The notes beneath the pieces were generated by a model. The model was not told where the DNA came from, searched no databases, and worked only from the letters and a program-made list of their open reading frames with translations. Made by a program: the position numbers and the translations under genes. DNA of 32,609 bases, from positions 1 to 32,609 of the forward strand of contig JAGRHQ010000018.1 of assembly GCA_020444905.1 (NCBI GenBank), read 5' to 3'. Position 1 is the first letter of the stretch. Every line of letters begins with the position of its first letter. The DNA is from Candidatus Competibacteraceae bacterium (lineage in GTDB: Bacteria; Pseudomonadota; Gammaproteobacteria; Competibacterales; Competibacteraceae). This document shows, one piece after another, positions 25,364-32,609 of the stretch.

Positions 25364-25837
25364 ATGACCACGCGCCCTTCGCGCCAATCAACGGCGACGA
25401 CCAATGAAGAGCGTTTCTGGGAAACCAGAACACTCGCTGATCTGACCGAAGCTCAATGGGAAGCGCTATGTGATGGGTGCGGTAAATGCTGCCTGCATAA
25501 GTTGGAAGAGGAGGAAACTGGCCAGCTGTTCCACACCAACGTCGCCTGCCGTTTGCTGGATCTGCGCAGCGGTCGTTGCACCCGCTATGCTGAACGGTTC
25601 CGCTGGGTTCCAGATTGTGTGCAACTCACCCCTGCCGAGGTGCGACGACTTCACTGGCTGCCGGTCACCTGCGCCTACCGCCTTCGGGCAGAGGGCCAAC
25701 CCTTGCCCGACTGGCATCCACTGCGAACCGGCGATCCACACTCCACGCAACGCGCCGGCATGAGCATCATTCACTGGGCGGCGCCGGAACAACGGGTCCG
25801 TCGTTTGGAAGATCATATTTTGGAGCGAGCGCCATGA
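25364..25837 (+). CDS. ycgN: YcgN family (UPF0260) cysteine-cluster protein
   Basis: The 157-residue product aligns along its length with E. coli YcgN: FWETRTLADLTEAQWEALCDGCGKCCLHKL (18-47), TNVACRLLDL, PDCVQLTP, WLPVTCAYRL and a DWHPLRTGDP segment. Eight cysteines (36, 39, 42, 43, 62, 72, 85, 103) fit the zinc- or iron-sulfur-type CxxCxxCC cluster of the YkgJ-like superfamily. Molecular function is unknown. The ATG at 25364 has ACAGG six bases upstream; an earlier start at 25262 would lie inside the CBS gene. It overlaps the hydrolase gene as ATGA. From memory, ycgN also lies near minCDE in E. coli, so the linkage to min genes here may be ancient. Confidence 0.93.
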   Translation: MTTRPSRQSTATTNEERFWETRTLADLTEAQWEALCDGCGKCCLHKLEEEETGQLFHTNVACRLLDLRSGRCTRYAERFRWVPDCVQLTPAEVRRLHWLPVTCAYRLRAEGQPLPDWHPLRTGDPHSTQRAGMSIIHWAAPEQRVRRLEDHILERAP

Positions 25838-26535
25838 AAGTCCGTTGTCTGACGCTGGGTTCATTCCAGGTCAACGCTTATCTGCTGGAAGACCCGGCAA
25901 CTGGAGCCTGCGCTGTAGTGGATACCGGTGAAGGGCCGCAATTGGCTCATGCCCTGGCCAGTATGACGCCGCGTCCGAATCTACAGGCGATTTTACTGAC
26001 CCATGCCCACTTCGATCATGCCGGGGGATTGGCGGACCTGCAACAGGAATTTCCCGAGGCGGTCACCTGGTTGCCTGCGCTGGAGCGGCCAATGTTCGAC
26101 GCCCTGCCCCAGCAAGGTTCGCTACTGTTCGGGATGCCGGATTTCGATCGGCCCTGTGGGCGGATCGACCGGGAAACGCAGGACGGGGAAACGGTTGACG
26201 TGGGTCCCCTGCGTTTCAAATTTCTGTCCACGCCCGGTCATACGCCTGGCCAAGGTTGCTATTACGACGACACCTATGTTTTTGTTGGCGATACTCTGTT
26301 TGCGGGCAGCATCGGCCGCACCGATTTTCCTCTAAGCGATCCGGAATTAATGTGGCGGAGCCTTCGCCGCTTGCTGGAACTGCCTGACCATCTAATGGTA
26401 TGCAGCGGACATGGACCAGTGACCACGCTGGAACAGGAATTGAAAACCAATCCCTATCTGGATTACCTTCGTCGCGAACGAGGCATGGAGCCATCCTCCA
26501 GCGGATCATTGCCGATCGGACCGCGCTGGAGCTGA
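25834..26535 (+). CDS. Metallo-beta-lactamase-fold hydrolase, YcbL/glyoxalase II-like
   Basis: The 233-residue protein has the full metal site of the superfamily: THAHFDHAGG (56-65, with H57, H59, D61, H62), STPGHTPGQG with His136, VGDTLFAGSIGRTDFP with Asp153, and CSGHGPVTT with His193. The GRTDFP segment and overall length point to the YcbL group of type II glyoxalase-like thioester hydrolases; the true substrate is not known. The ATG at 25834 overlaps ycgN by four bases and has GGAG eight bases upstream, so the pair is likely co-translated. Its stop lies only four bases from that of the convergent NlpC/P60 gene, leaving no room for a terminator between them. Confidence 0.92.
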   Translation: MKVRCLTLGSFQVNAYLLEDPATGACAVVDTGEGPQLAHALASMTPRPNLQAILLTHAHFDHAGGLADLQQEFPEAVTWLPALERPMFDALPQQGSLLFGMPDFDRPCGRIDRETQDGETVDVGPLRFKFLSTPGHTPGQGCYYDDTYVFVGDTLFAGSIGRTDFPLSDPELMWRSLRRLLELPDHLMVCSGHGPVTTLEQELKTNPYLDYLRRERGMEPSSSGSLPIGPRWS

Positions 26536-26539
26536 ACCG

Positions 26540-27076
26540 CTAACCACTTGGCTTGTCGCTAACCAATGCGCGGCGCGCGACAGGAACGTCGCCAGCGCCA
26601 AGGAACGTCGCGCCGCTGACCATGCGTTGGCGCCAGTAGCGTTGATTGATTTTGACCTTGCGCACTTTTCGGCTGCTCGAGGAGGCATGAATCATTTGGC
26701 CGTTGCCCGCATAGATGCCCACATGAGAGACTTGACCGCTGCGTCCTGTGCGAAAGAACAGGAGATCGCCCGGAAGCACCCGACGCTGCGGTTGCGCCGC
26801 CTGGAATTGCGCCACCGAGGTGCGCGGCAAGGAGATGCCCGCCTGTAGGTAAGCATATTGCACCAAACCACTGCAATCGATCCCGGCGGGCGATTCACCG
26901 CCAAGGACATAAGGCGCGCCGATCAATCGTTCCGCTGTGGCAACAATGCGCTGGCGAACTACCGCATGAGGATCATGTGTAGAGACCGAAGGGGTCGCAC
27001 ATCCACCAAGCCACAACGGCCCGGCAAGCAACAGCAGAATAATAGAGAGACGATTAGAATACAGCGGTATCGACAT
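26540..27076 (-). CDS. NlpC/P60 family lipoprotein, putative murein endopeptidase
   Basis: The 178-residue precursor carries a lipoprotein signal: hydrophobic stretch at 10-22 and lipobox LGGC with Cys26. The NlpC/P60 cysteine peptidase domain follows at about 40-150 with nucleophile Cys68 in GIDCSGLVQY, His118 in SHVGIYAG and the third polar residue His130 in MIHASSSS. Relatives such as E. coli MepS (Spr) and NlpC cut D-Glu-DAP or DAP-D-Ala bonds. A serine at residue 27 is absent (alanine follows Cys26), which predicts export to the outer membrane by Lol. The start at 27076 has only a weak ribosome site, but a strong promoter is found 70-100 bases upstream. It is the only minus-strand gene in this stretch. 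Confidence 0.92.
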   Translation of the reverse strand: MSIPLYSNRLSIILLLLAGPLWLGGCATPSVSTHDPHAVVRQRIVATAERLIGAPYVLGGESPAGIDCSGLVQYAYLQAGISLPRTSVAQFQAAQPQRRVLPGDLLFFRTGRSGQVSHVGIYAGNGQMIHASSSSRKVRKVKINQRYWRQRMVSGATFLGAGDVPVARRALVSDKPSG

Positions 27077-27147
27077 AAGGGCTATTCCGGTTGGTTTCAG
27101 GGTCGATCACCACACCCAAAGGGGTGACCATCCGTATGGCCTCGCCT

Positions 27148-27176
27148 ATTATAGAAGGCGATTCGCATCTCGCCAA
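27148..27176 (-). promoter_or_regulatory. Sigma70 promoter for the NlpC/P60 lipoprotein
   Basis: On the minus strand TTGGCG (27171-27176) and a perfect TATAAT (27148-27153) are separated by 17 bases. Expected leader is about 65 bases. GGCGA/TCGCC form an inverted repeat within the spacer and -35, a possible operator. The same 225-base divergent region (27077-27301) must also drive slyD; there I see only a TATAGT-type -10 at 27242-27247 without a matching -35. Confidence 0.7.
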
Positions 27177-27301
27177 AATATAAAACTGGATATTCCAGGA
27201 GCCAGACATATACTTTTCGCGCAGACACGGACAAGATCATCTATAGTAAAAAACACCTTATCCGACACCCGCGTTCTCGCTAATCCCTCCGAGAGGAACG
27301 A

Positions 27302-27781
27302 ATGAAGGCAACTCAAGACAGAGTCGTATCATTGCACTACACGCTTACTGATGACCATGGTCTGCTACTCGACTCCAGTCGCGGGCGCGACCCGTTGGCT
27401 TATCTGCATGGTCATGGTCATATCATCCAGGGCCTGGAATCTGCGCTCGAAGGTTGCGAAGCGGGTTTCAACGGATCTGTGAGGGTGCCGCCAGCGGATG
27501 CCTACGGCGAATACGATCCTCAAGGCGTGTTTGAGGCGCCGCGCGATCAATTCCCACCGGGCCAAGATATTCAGGCGGGCATGCGCGTCCAAGCCGAAGG
27601 TCCCCAGGGAATCGTAAATTTCACGGTCTTAAGCGCAAACGATCAGGGCGTCATGCTGGACGCCAATCATCCATTAGCTGGCAAAACCCTAAATTTTGAA
27701 GTCGAAGTGCTGGAAGTGCGGCAGGCGACTGATCAGGAATTGGCCCATCGCCATGCGCATGCGCATGGCCACGACCATTAG
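27302..27781 (+). CDS. SlyD-like FKBP-type peptidyl-prolyl isomerase
   Basis: A two-domain FKBP of 159 residues: the FKBP fold begins with VVSLHYTLTDDHGLLLDSS (8-26) and LAYLHGHGHIIQGLESALEG (32-51), is interrupted by the insert-in-flap chaperone domain at about 67-120 (AYGEYDPQGVFEAPRDQFP), and resumes with HPLAGKTLNFEVEVLEV (123-139). The C-terminal tail is histidine-rich (HRHAHAHGHDH), as in metal-binding SlyD, though much shorter than the E. coli tail and without cysteines. It probably helps folding and nickel handling. The ATG at 27302 has GAGAGGA four bases upstream. It precedes minC by 103 bases and may be transcribed apart. Confidence 0.93.
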   Translation: MKATQDRVVSLHYTLTDDHGLLLDSSRGRDPLAYLHGHGHIIQGLESALEGCEAGFNGSVRVPPADAYGEYDPQGVFEAPRDQFPPGQDIQAGMRVQAEGPQGIVNFTVLSANDQGVMLDANHPLAGKTLNFEVEVLEVRQATDQELAHRHAHAHGHDH

Positions 27782-27884
27782 GCGTTCACCTGATCCAACG
27801 CGCGGGGACTATTCCCTTGTGTGAATGGACATGTAGAATAAACCTGGAAAATTAAGCGTTCAGTTCGAGGTCTCTCGCGCCATC

Positions 27885-28604
27885 ATGTTGCTGCGATCCC
27901 TTCATTTCGCCGGCGAGGAAGCACCGCCCTTTGAACTCAAAGGGAGCCTGTTCACGCTAACGGTTCTACATCTTTTCCAACTGGATCGAGCGGCTATCGA
28001 GCGGCACTTGGCGGAGAAGATTAAGCAAGCCCCTAGCTTTTTTAACAATACTCCGGTCGTTATCGACCTGGAGGGGATGGCCGACTCGCCGGATGGTCTG
28101 GATTTTAATGGCTTGTACGAGTTATTGCGCGCGCATGGCATGGTGCCGGTTGGGATTCGCAATGGGACGCCGATGCAGCAGGCCGCTGCCCGCCTGGCCG
28201 GATTGCCCGTGCTGCCGGAGAGTCGCGCCGCTAACAATGACAAAAAAACCGAACGAGCTGAAGCTGCGCCAATGCACAGCCGGATCGTTAATCATCCGAT
28301 TCGTTCGGGTCAGCAGTTTTACGCGCCAGAAGGTGATTTGATTGTATTGGGAGCGGTCAGCGCTGGGGCTGAGGTGATTGCCGATGGCAATATTCATATT
28401 TATGGCGTGCTGCGTGGACGCGCCCTTGCTGGCGTCAGGGGCGATGCCGAGGCCCGGATTTTCTGTCAAAGTCTAGAGGCAGAGCTGGTTTCTATCGCCG
28501 GTCGCTATCGAATCAGCGAACAGATCGAATCATCTGACCGAAGTAAGGCCGCACAGATTCATCTGGTGGAAGACCGATTGATTATTGAACATTTAAACCG
28601 CTAA
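27885..28604 (+). CDS. minC: Septum site-determining protein MinC
   Basis: MinC inhibits FtsZ polymerisation away from mid-cell and is brought to the membrane by MinD. The 239-residue product has an N-terminal FtsZ-inhibiting domain (about 1-105, FELKGSLFTLTVLHL, VVIDLEGMADSPDGLDFNGLY) and a C-terminal beta-helix (about 135-235) with RSGQQFYAPEGDLIVLGAV, GAEVIADGNIHIYGVLRGRALAG and the MinD-binding end. The region between them is a polar linker rich in charged residues. The ATG at 27885 has no well-spaced ribosome site (GAGG lies 14 bases upstream), hinting at modest translation. The ATG codon is the only likely start. Confidence 0.96.
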   Translation: MLLRSLHFAGEEAPPFELKGSLFTLTVLHLFQLDRAAIERHLAEKIKQAPSFFNNTPVVIDLEGMADSPDGLDFNGLYELLRAHGMVPVGIRNGTPMQQAAARLAGLPVLPESRAANNDKKTERAEAAPMHSRIVNHPIRSGQQFYAPEGDLIVLGAVSAGAEVIADGNIHIYGVLRGRALAGVRGDAEARIFCQSLEAELVSIAGRYRISEQIESSDRSKAAQIHLVEDRLIIEHLNR

Positions 28605-28681
28605 TGAGTCACGTTGTAACAAAATCGGATTAGACTCACCGGTTATTTGATTATGGCATACAACCTTAGCAGGATAATCGC

Positions 28682-29494
28682 TTGGCAACCATTATCGTCG
28701 TGACCTCCGGCAAAGGAGGCGTGGGCAAGACAACGACCAGCGCAAGCTTCGCTACCGGTCTGGCTCAGCGTGGCTATCGGACTGTGGTCATCGACTTCGA
28801 TGTGGGGTTGCGCAACCTGGATTTGATCATGGGTTGCGAACGGCGGGTGGTGTATGACTTCGTTAATGTCATCAATAACGAAGCCAACCTCAACCAGGCT
28901 CTGATTCGTGACAAGCGCGTGGAGAATCTGTATATCCTGCCGGCTTCGCAGACGCGCGACAAGGAAGCGTTAACCAAGGAAGGCGTGGAGCGGGTGCTGA
29001 ATGAACTCAAGGTGGGATTCGATTATATTGTGTGCGACTCACCGGCAGGCATTGAGCGCGGCGCACTGATGGCGCTGTACTTTGCTGATCAAGCGCTGGT
29101 GGTGACTAATCCGGAAGTCTCATCGGTGCGCGATTCCGACCGGATTCTCGGCATTCTGGCCAGTCGGTCATTACGTGCTGAACAGGGCGATGAGCCGGTC
29201 AAGGAGCATTTAGTGCTGGCCCGCTATGCGCCGGAACGCGCCGATCGGGGCGATATGCTAAGCGTGGACGATGTGCTGGAAATTTTGGGGATCCCACTGC
29301 TAGGCGTTATCCCTGAATCCCAGACCGTATTGCAATCCTCGAACGCCGGGGTTCCGGTGATTCTGGAAGACAGCAGTGAAGCCGGCGCTGCCTATAGCGA
29401 TCTGGTTGATCGCTTTCTCGGCAAGAGTTTACCACACCGGTTTATCTCAACCCAGAAAAAGGGTTTTCTCCAGCGTTTGTTTGGCGGGAGCTAA
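28682..29494 (+). CDS. minD: Septum site-determining ATPase MinD
   Basis: MinD binds ATP and the membrane, recruits MinC and oscillates with MinE. The 270 residues align almost without gaps with E. coli MinD: deviant Walker A SGKGGVGKTTT (9-19, with Lys11 and Lys16), switch segments VIDFDVGLRNLDLIMG and CDSPAGIERGALMAL, and the C-terminal amphipathic membrane helix (KKGFLQRLFGGS). The start is TTG at 28682, with AGGA seven bases before it; the family N-terminus MATIIVVTSGKGG excludes other starts. The 77-base minC-minD gap contains a TGAGTC/GACTCA inverted repeat (28605-28610, 28633-28638). It ends three bases before minE. Confidence 0.98.
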   Translation: MATIIVVTSGKGGVGKTTTSASFATGLAQRGYRTVVIDFDVGLRNLDLIMGCERRVVYDFVNVINNEANLNQALIRDKRVENLYILPASQTRDKEALTKEGVERVLNELKVGFDYIVCDSPAGIERGALMALYFADQALVVTNPEVSSVRDSDRILGILASRSLRAEQGDEPVKEHLVLARYAPERADRGDMLSVDDVLEILGIPLLGVIPESQTVLQSSNAGVPVILEDSSEAGAAYSDLVDRFLGKSLPHRFISTQKKGFLQRLFGGS

Positions 29495-29497
29495 ACC

Positions 29498-29797
29498 ATG
29501 AGGCTGCTAGACTCAATATTTCGCCCGCCTCCCAGCAAGTCCGCCGCGCTCGCCAAGGAACGATTACAGATTATTGTCACCCATGAGCGGGGTAATCGAC
29601 GCAACAGCCCTGACTATTTGCCGGCGCTCAAAAAAGAACTGTTGGAGGTTGTGCGCAAGTATGTGCCTATCGATCAAAGTCAGGTCAAGGTGCATCTGGA
29701 TCGTGAGGACGGCTACGAAGTGTTGGAGTTGAACATCACCCTGCCGGAAGAAGAACAGCGTGTGACTCAACCGCGTCCGAACGACGGTGGAGCGTAG
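29498..29797 (+). CDS. minE: Cell division topological specificity factor MinE
   Basis: MinE stimulates MinD ATPase and confines MinCD to the poles. The 99 residues show the N-terminal membrane and MinD-contact region (LLDSIFRPP, then [16 protein letters not shown] at about 17-32) and a C-terminal dimerisation domain ([19 protein letters not shown] and [21 protein letters not shown]). The tail beyond residue 85 is a variable, polar extension longer than in E. coli. ATG 29498 lies three bases after minD with GGGAG seven bases upstream. Confidence 0.97.
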   Translation: MRLLDSIFRPPPSKSAALAKERLQIIVTHERGNRRNSPDYLPALKKELLEVVRKYVPIDQSQVKVHLDREDGYEVLELNITLPEEEQRVTQPRPNDGGA

Positions 29798-29809
29798 ACG
29801 GGTAGCGCC

Positions 29810-30238
29810 GTGACCGATGCGCATAAGAATCAACATCGGGCTGAGGCCGGCGAAGAGATCCGGGTTCGCCTCGACAAATGGCTATGGGCGGCGCGATTCT
29901 TCAAAACCCGCGCCCTGGCGACCGAAGCCGTGAATGGCGGTCGGGTTCACGTCGGTGGTCAACGGGTTAAACCCTCCCGGGCGGTTCATCCAGGCGAAAC
30001 CTTGTGTATTCAGCGCGATTCCAGTGAATATGTTGTGATAGTCCGTGCGCTTAGCGACCGGCGTGGACCGGCCAAAGAAGCGGCCCTGTTGTATAAGGAA
30101 ACGGCTGAAAGCTATCAACGACGCGAGGAATACGCTGAACAGCGCCGCTTGAACGCCAGTGTCTTCCCCCGGCCCGAGGGCCGCCCCACCAAGCAGGATC
30201 GTCGGCGCATTGTTCAGTTCACTCGAAGCGAAGAATGA
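29810..30238 (+). CDS. hslR: Heat shock protein 15 (Hsp15), S4-domain ribosome rescue factor
   Basis: Hsp15 binds 50S subunits carrying a stalled nascent chain with peptidyl-tRNA and helps recycling. The 142-residue product closely follows E. coli HslR: S4 RNA-binding domain at about 17-76 (IRVRLDKWLWAARFFKTRALA, GGQRVKPSRAVHPGE), then EAALLYKETAESYQRREEYAEQRRLNA and a basic tail. The start is GTG at 29810, 12 bases after minE, with only a weak GGGT site. The first 16 residues are a poorly conserved extension. It may share the min transcript. In E. coli hslR lies elsewhere, next to hslO, so this placement is different. About 156 bases follow before the convergent glycosidase-like gene; I see no gene or clear terminator there. 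Confidence 0.95.
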   Translation: MTDAHKNQHRAEAGEEIRVRLDKWLWAARFFKTRALATEAVNGGRVHVGGQRVKPSRAVHPGETLCIQRDSSEYVVIVRALSDRRGPAKEAALLYKETAESYQRREEYAEQRRLNASVFPRPEGRPTKQDRRRIVQFTRSEE

Positions 30239-30394
30239 CTCTACAGCTCGCGCTGATTCTGCGCTCACCGCCAACACACCGCTCGGGCCGGTGGAAAAAT
30301 CAGATGCAACGGCACCTTAGGCTATCGTCCAGCCCGTCCAGCGCAATGGAGGGAGTTAAATTGCCATCAATCATCGCTATCACCTCTATCCCTG

Positions 30395-32609
30395 TTAATA
30401 ATGCAATTCCACCTCAGCCGGAAACTGATGCAGGGTTGCCGTGTGATCGGTAAAGGTCGTGATTGACCGACCGTTGACCGTCACCTTTCGCAACGGACGA
30501 TCGACCGGGGAATACAGGACAATCCCGCCCGGCGGAGCGATCACGTCGCCTGACAGATGCACCTTCAGCGTATCTGCATCGGCCATCACCATCCGGTAGT
30601 TCAGCGTGCCATGCCAGGTCGGCATCCGTTTGACGCCAACGCCTTCCGGACTTTCCACCCAGGCGGCGGGAATGCCGGCGCCGATCACCAGCGCCTGATC
30701 GGCCTCGCGTTCGTAGACGAAGAGACTGCGCACCGCTCGAATAAAATCGGAGCCAACCCAAGTATGCGGCATGTCGCCGATAAAGCGAGGAAGACGCGGC
30801 TCGCGCCAGACCACTTCCGCCCAGTGATTCCAGGCCGCGGGACGCTGGCCTTCCAGAAAGAAATTTAATGCTTCCAACGCCTGATCGCGGAGACCGAGCC
30901 GGATCAGCGCGCCCACCGACCGCCATTCATAAGGCGTATAAGCCTCCCAAGTTTGTTCCTGGCGGCGTTGCTGGAAAAACTCAAGATAGCGCTCAAAGGT
31001 GCGGTTCAGCGCCGGTTGCGGCAACCAGCCCAGTTCCCCACCCGGATCAATCGCGATCGTCGTCGATGTCGGATCGAAGTCACCCAACTCCACCGCGCCG
31101 GGAATAAAGTCGATCTGACGTAAATGCAATGTAGCGTCCAGCGAATTCCACAAATCCCGACGGAACCCATCACGCAGGGCGCTGATCCGTTCTGCTTCCG
31201 CATCCTCCCCCAGAATCGTGGCCATGGCCGCGGCGTCCTTTAATCCCCGCAGGGTAAAGAAATTATCCCAGTAGGAGTGCTGGGGCTGGCTGGCGTAGCC
31301 TTCGTGGCTGATCGACTCGGGAACCAGCCCGCCATAGGGCATATACGCCGGGTCGGTGCGGTACTTGCCGTCCGAACGCTGCTGACGCAGGAAATCGATA
31401 TAGCCAACCGCCTTGAGCGCATAGGGCCACATCTCGCGCAAAAAGCCCACATCGCGGGTATAGCGGTAATACTCCATGATCGCGTAGATCAGCTCGCCAT
31501 GACTGTCATGCTCAGCGGTCGGATCAGAGCCGCGCCCGTCCACGCAGCAGGGCACCTTCCCATCCGGGAACTGATAAGGCGCATACCATTGCAGAAATTG
31601 CCGCACTTCTTCGGTGTAGCCCATGCCGAGCAAGGCTGCGGAGGTCAACGCGCCATCGCGAATCCAGGAACGGGCATAAGCGCGTGAACCGGGCTGGATC
31701 GCAGGGCCATCGCGGTTGATCAAAATGTACGCTAGATTGCTTTTGATGCTGTTCGCCAGTCGTTGCGCAACCGGCGGCAGCTCCAATGCAACCCGATCCA
31801 GTCGCGTCGCCCAGTCGCGCCGGGTTTGTTCCAGCAGTTGATTCGCTTGCGCCGCAGCGTCCGCATCCGGCAACGTGGGCGTGGGGTCTGGACGGTCGTG
31901 GAAGGGAATGTGCAGGTAAACCTCCCGAGATTCGCCAGGCGGCAAATCCCAGCCGTATTCCAACACCCCGGAGGCGTACCCAAACGGCGCATCCTCAACC
32001 CGCTCCTGATGGGGCAGACGACCTACCACCAGGTCCGCGAGAATCGGCCCCTGATCAAAGGTGGCGGCGCGAAACCGGTCCGGTGTCGTTAGAACGAAGA
32101 TCTTTTTGCCGGAAGGATTCACCTGGAGAGTCCGATCGGCATAATGCAGACCGCGAATCGGGGAAACGCCGCTGCTGATATTCAGCGATTGCCAGGGCGG
32201 ATTGACCTGGAACGGCCGCACGACCAGAAACAGCGTCAGGTGGCGGGTTTCCGTGTTCAGATTCTCGACCCGGTAGCGGGCGTACAGCGTCGATTCACCC
32301 GGCGGGCCAGCGGCAAAAGCGGTCACGGCGAACCAAAAGTGTTCGAGTTCCCAGCGCACGGTGGGAATAGGCAGATAACCCTCGGCCAAATCCTGGACGG
32401 GTTCGACATCGGCCCAGGTAATCAACCGGCCATTGGCGAACAGGAAGGGTTCAACAGTGAAGCTGCTCTTGTCGATTTCCAGCGCGCCATCCTCATTGAG
32501 CAGGGCTTCCTTGCCATCGCCGCTGACCCCGACCACGGTCCAATAGCTTTGTTCGCCCTGGAAATAGCGGGGATACCAGCCACGCGGCGCGGCGCGCGCA
32601 ATGGCTTCA
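30395..32609 (-). CDS. Large six-hairpin glycosidase-like protein (N-terminus beyond window)
   Basis: The frame stays open to the right edge, so the visible 737 residues are only the C-terminal part; the apparent GTG start at 32536 is inside the gene. The left portion is beta-rich (WYPRYFQGEQSYW, FTVEPFLFANGRLITW). The centre resembles an (alpha/alpha)6 barrel of the GH15/GH63-like kind: YARSWIRDGALTSAALLGMGY, HDSHGELIYAIMEYYRYTRD, YWDNFFTLRGLKDAA and EAYTPYEWRSVGALIRLG. A beta-sandwich end follows (GTLNYRMVMADADTLKVHLSG). Candidate acids are the Asp in RDG and Glu in SHGE. Substrate and location are unknown; no signal peptide can be seen in the visible part. Possible roles are glycogen or other polysaccharide processing. 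It is convergent with hslR. Confidence 0.65.
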   Translation of the reverse strand, partial: EAIARAAPRGWYPRYFQGEQSYWTVVGVSGDGKEALLNEDGALEIDKSSFTVEPFLFANGRLITWADVEPVQDLAEGYLPIPTVRWELEHFWFAVTAFAAGPPGESTLYARYRVENLNTETRHLTLFLVVRPFQVNPPWQSLNISSGVSPIRGLHYADRTLQVNPSGKKIFVLTTPDRFRAATFDQGPILADLVVGRLPHQERVEDAPFGYASGVLEYGWDLPPGESREVYLHIPFHDRPDPTPTLPDADAAAQANQLLEQTRRDWATRLDRVALELPPVAQRLANSIKSNLAYILINRDGPAIQPGSRAYARSWIRDGALTSAALLGMGYTEEVRQFLQWYAPYQFPDGKVPCCVDGRGSDPTAEHDSHGELIYAIMEYYRYTRDVGFLREMWPYALKAVGYIDFLRQQRSDGKYRTDPAYMPYGGLVPESISHEGYASQPQHSYWDNFFTLRGLKDAAAMATILGEDAEAERISALRDGFRRDLWNSLDATLHLRQIDFIPGAVELGDFDPTSTTIAIDPGGELGWLPQPALNRTFERYLEFFQQRRQEQTWEAYTPYEWRSVGALIRLGLRDQALEALNFFLEGQRPAAWNHWAEVVWREPRLPRFIGDMPHTWVGSDFIRAVRSLFVYEREADQALVIGAGIPAAWVESPEGVGVKRMPTWHGTLNYRMVMADADTLKVHLSGDVIAPPGGIVLYSPVDRPLRKVTVNGRSITTFTDHTATLHQFPAEVELHY

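Noticed and set aside
30235-30453. A 72-residue plus-strand frame starting in an ATGA overlap with the hslR stop
   Set aside because: It has no recognisable domain, no good ribosome site, and runs into the convergent glycosidase-like gene; composition looks non-coding.
32534-32536. GTG as the start of the glycosidase-like gene
   Set aside because: The frame remains open through to position 32609 and reads as continuous protein (GWYPRYFQGEQSYW), so the gene begins outside the window.

Overview
The window is a chromosomal segment from a gammaproteobacterium with moderately high G+C. It is core genome: no tRNA, rRNA, insertion sequence, prophage or CRISPR array is visible. The gene order and protein sequences (LpxC and the other outer-membrane genes, the mraZ-to-lpxC order, secA-argJ-mutT, minCDE, Hsp15, YcgN) fit Gammaproteobacteria. 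MurE carries the DNPR motif for meso-diaminopimelate, so the peptidoglycan is of the standard Gram-negative type. I suspect a lineage near Competibacteraceae or another deep gammaproteobacterial group, but that is only an impression.

Positions 1-22575, minus strand: a complete division and cell wall (dcw) cluster, read from right to left: mraZ, rsmH, ftsL, ftsI, murE, murF, mraY, murD, ftsW, murG, murC, ddlB, ftsQ, ftsA, ftsZ, lpxC, then secA, argJ and a mutT cut by the window edge. From mraZ to ftsQ the genes overlap (ATGA, TGATG) or lie within about 35 bases of each other. A near-consensus sigma70 promoter (TTGACA, 18 bases, TATAGT) precedes mraZ. TGGGG repeats spaced 10 bases apart follow it and match the known MraZ autoregulatory site. 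Real gaps occur only after ftsZ (301 bases) and after lpxC (206 bases, with a perfect 15-bp hairpin where enterics carry secM).

Positions 22576-26535, plus strand: an AT-rich divergent regulatory region with a long nested inverted repeat, an unrecognised five-helix membrane protein, mpl (murein tripeptide recycling), a two-CBS-domain protein, a YcgN-family cysteine-rich protein and a YcbL-like metallo-beta-lactamase-fold hydrolase. A minus-strand NlpC/P60 lipoprotein (26540-27076) with its own good promoter converges on this group.

Positions 27302-30238, plus strand: a SlyD-like FKBP isomerase, then minC, minD, minE and hslR (Hsp15). FtsZ-ring assembly genes, wall precursor synthesis, wall recycling and the Min placement system therefore lie within about 25 kb. 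Positions 30395-32609, minus strand: the C-terminal part of a large six-hairpin glycosidase-like protein that runs off the right edge.

Most of the window is orthodox. The second-look items are mainly non-coding: the mraZ operator, the nested inverted repeat before the mpl group, the hairpin between lpxC and secA, a heptameric telomere-like repeat filling the murG-murC junction, and a spaced inverted repeat between ftsZ and lpxC. I did not find convincing evidence of a wholly new multi-gene system.
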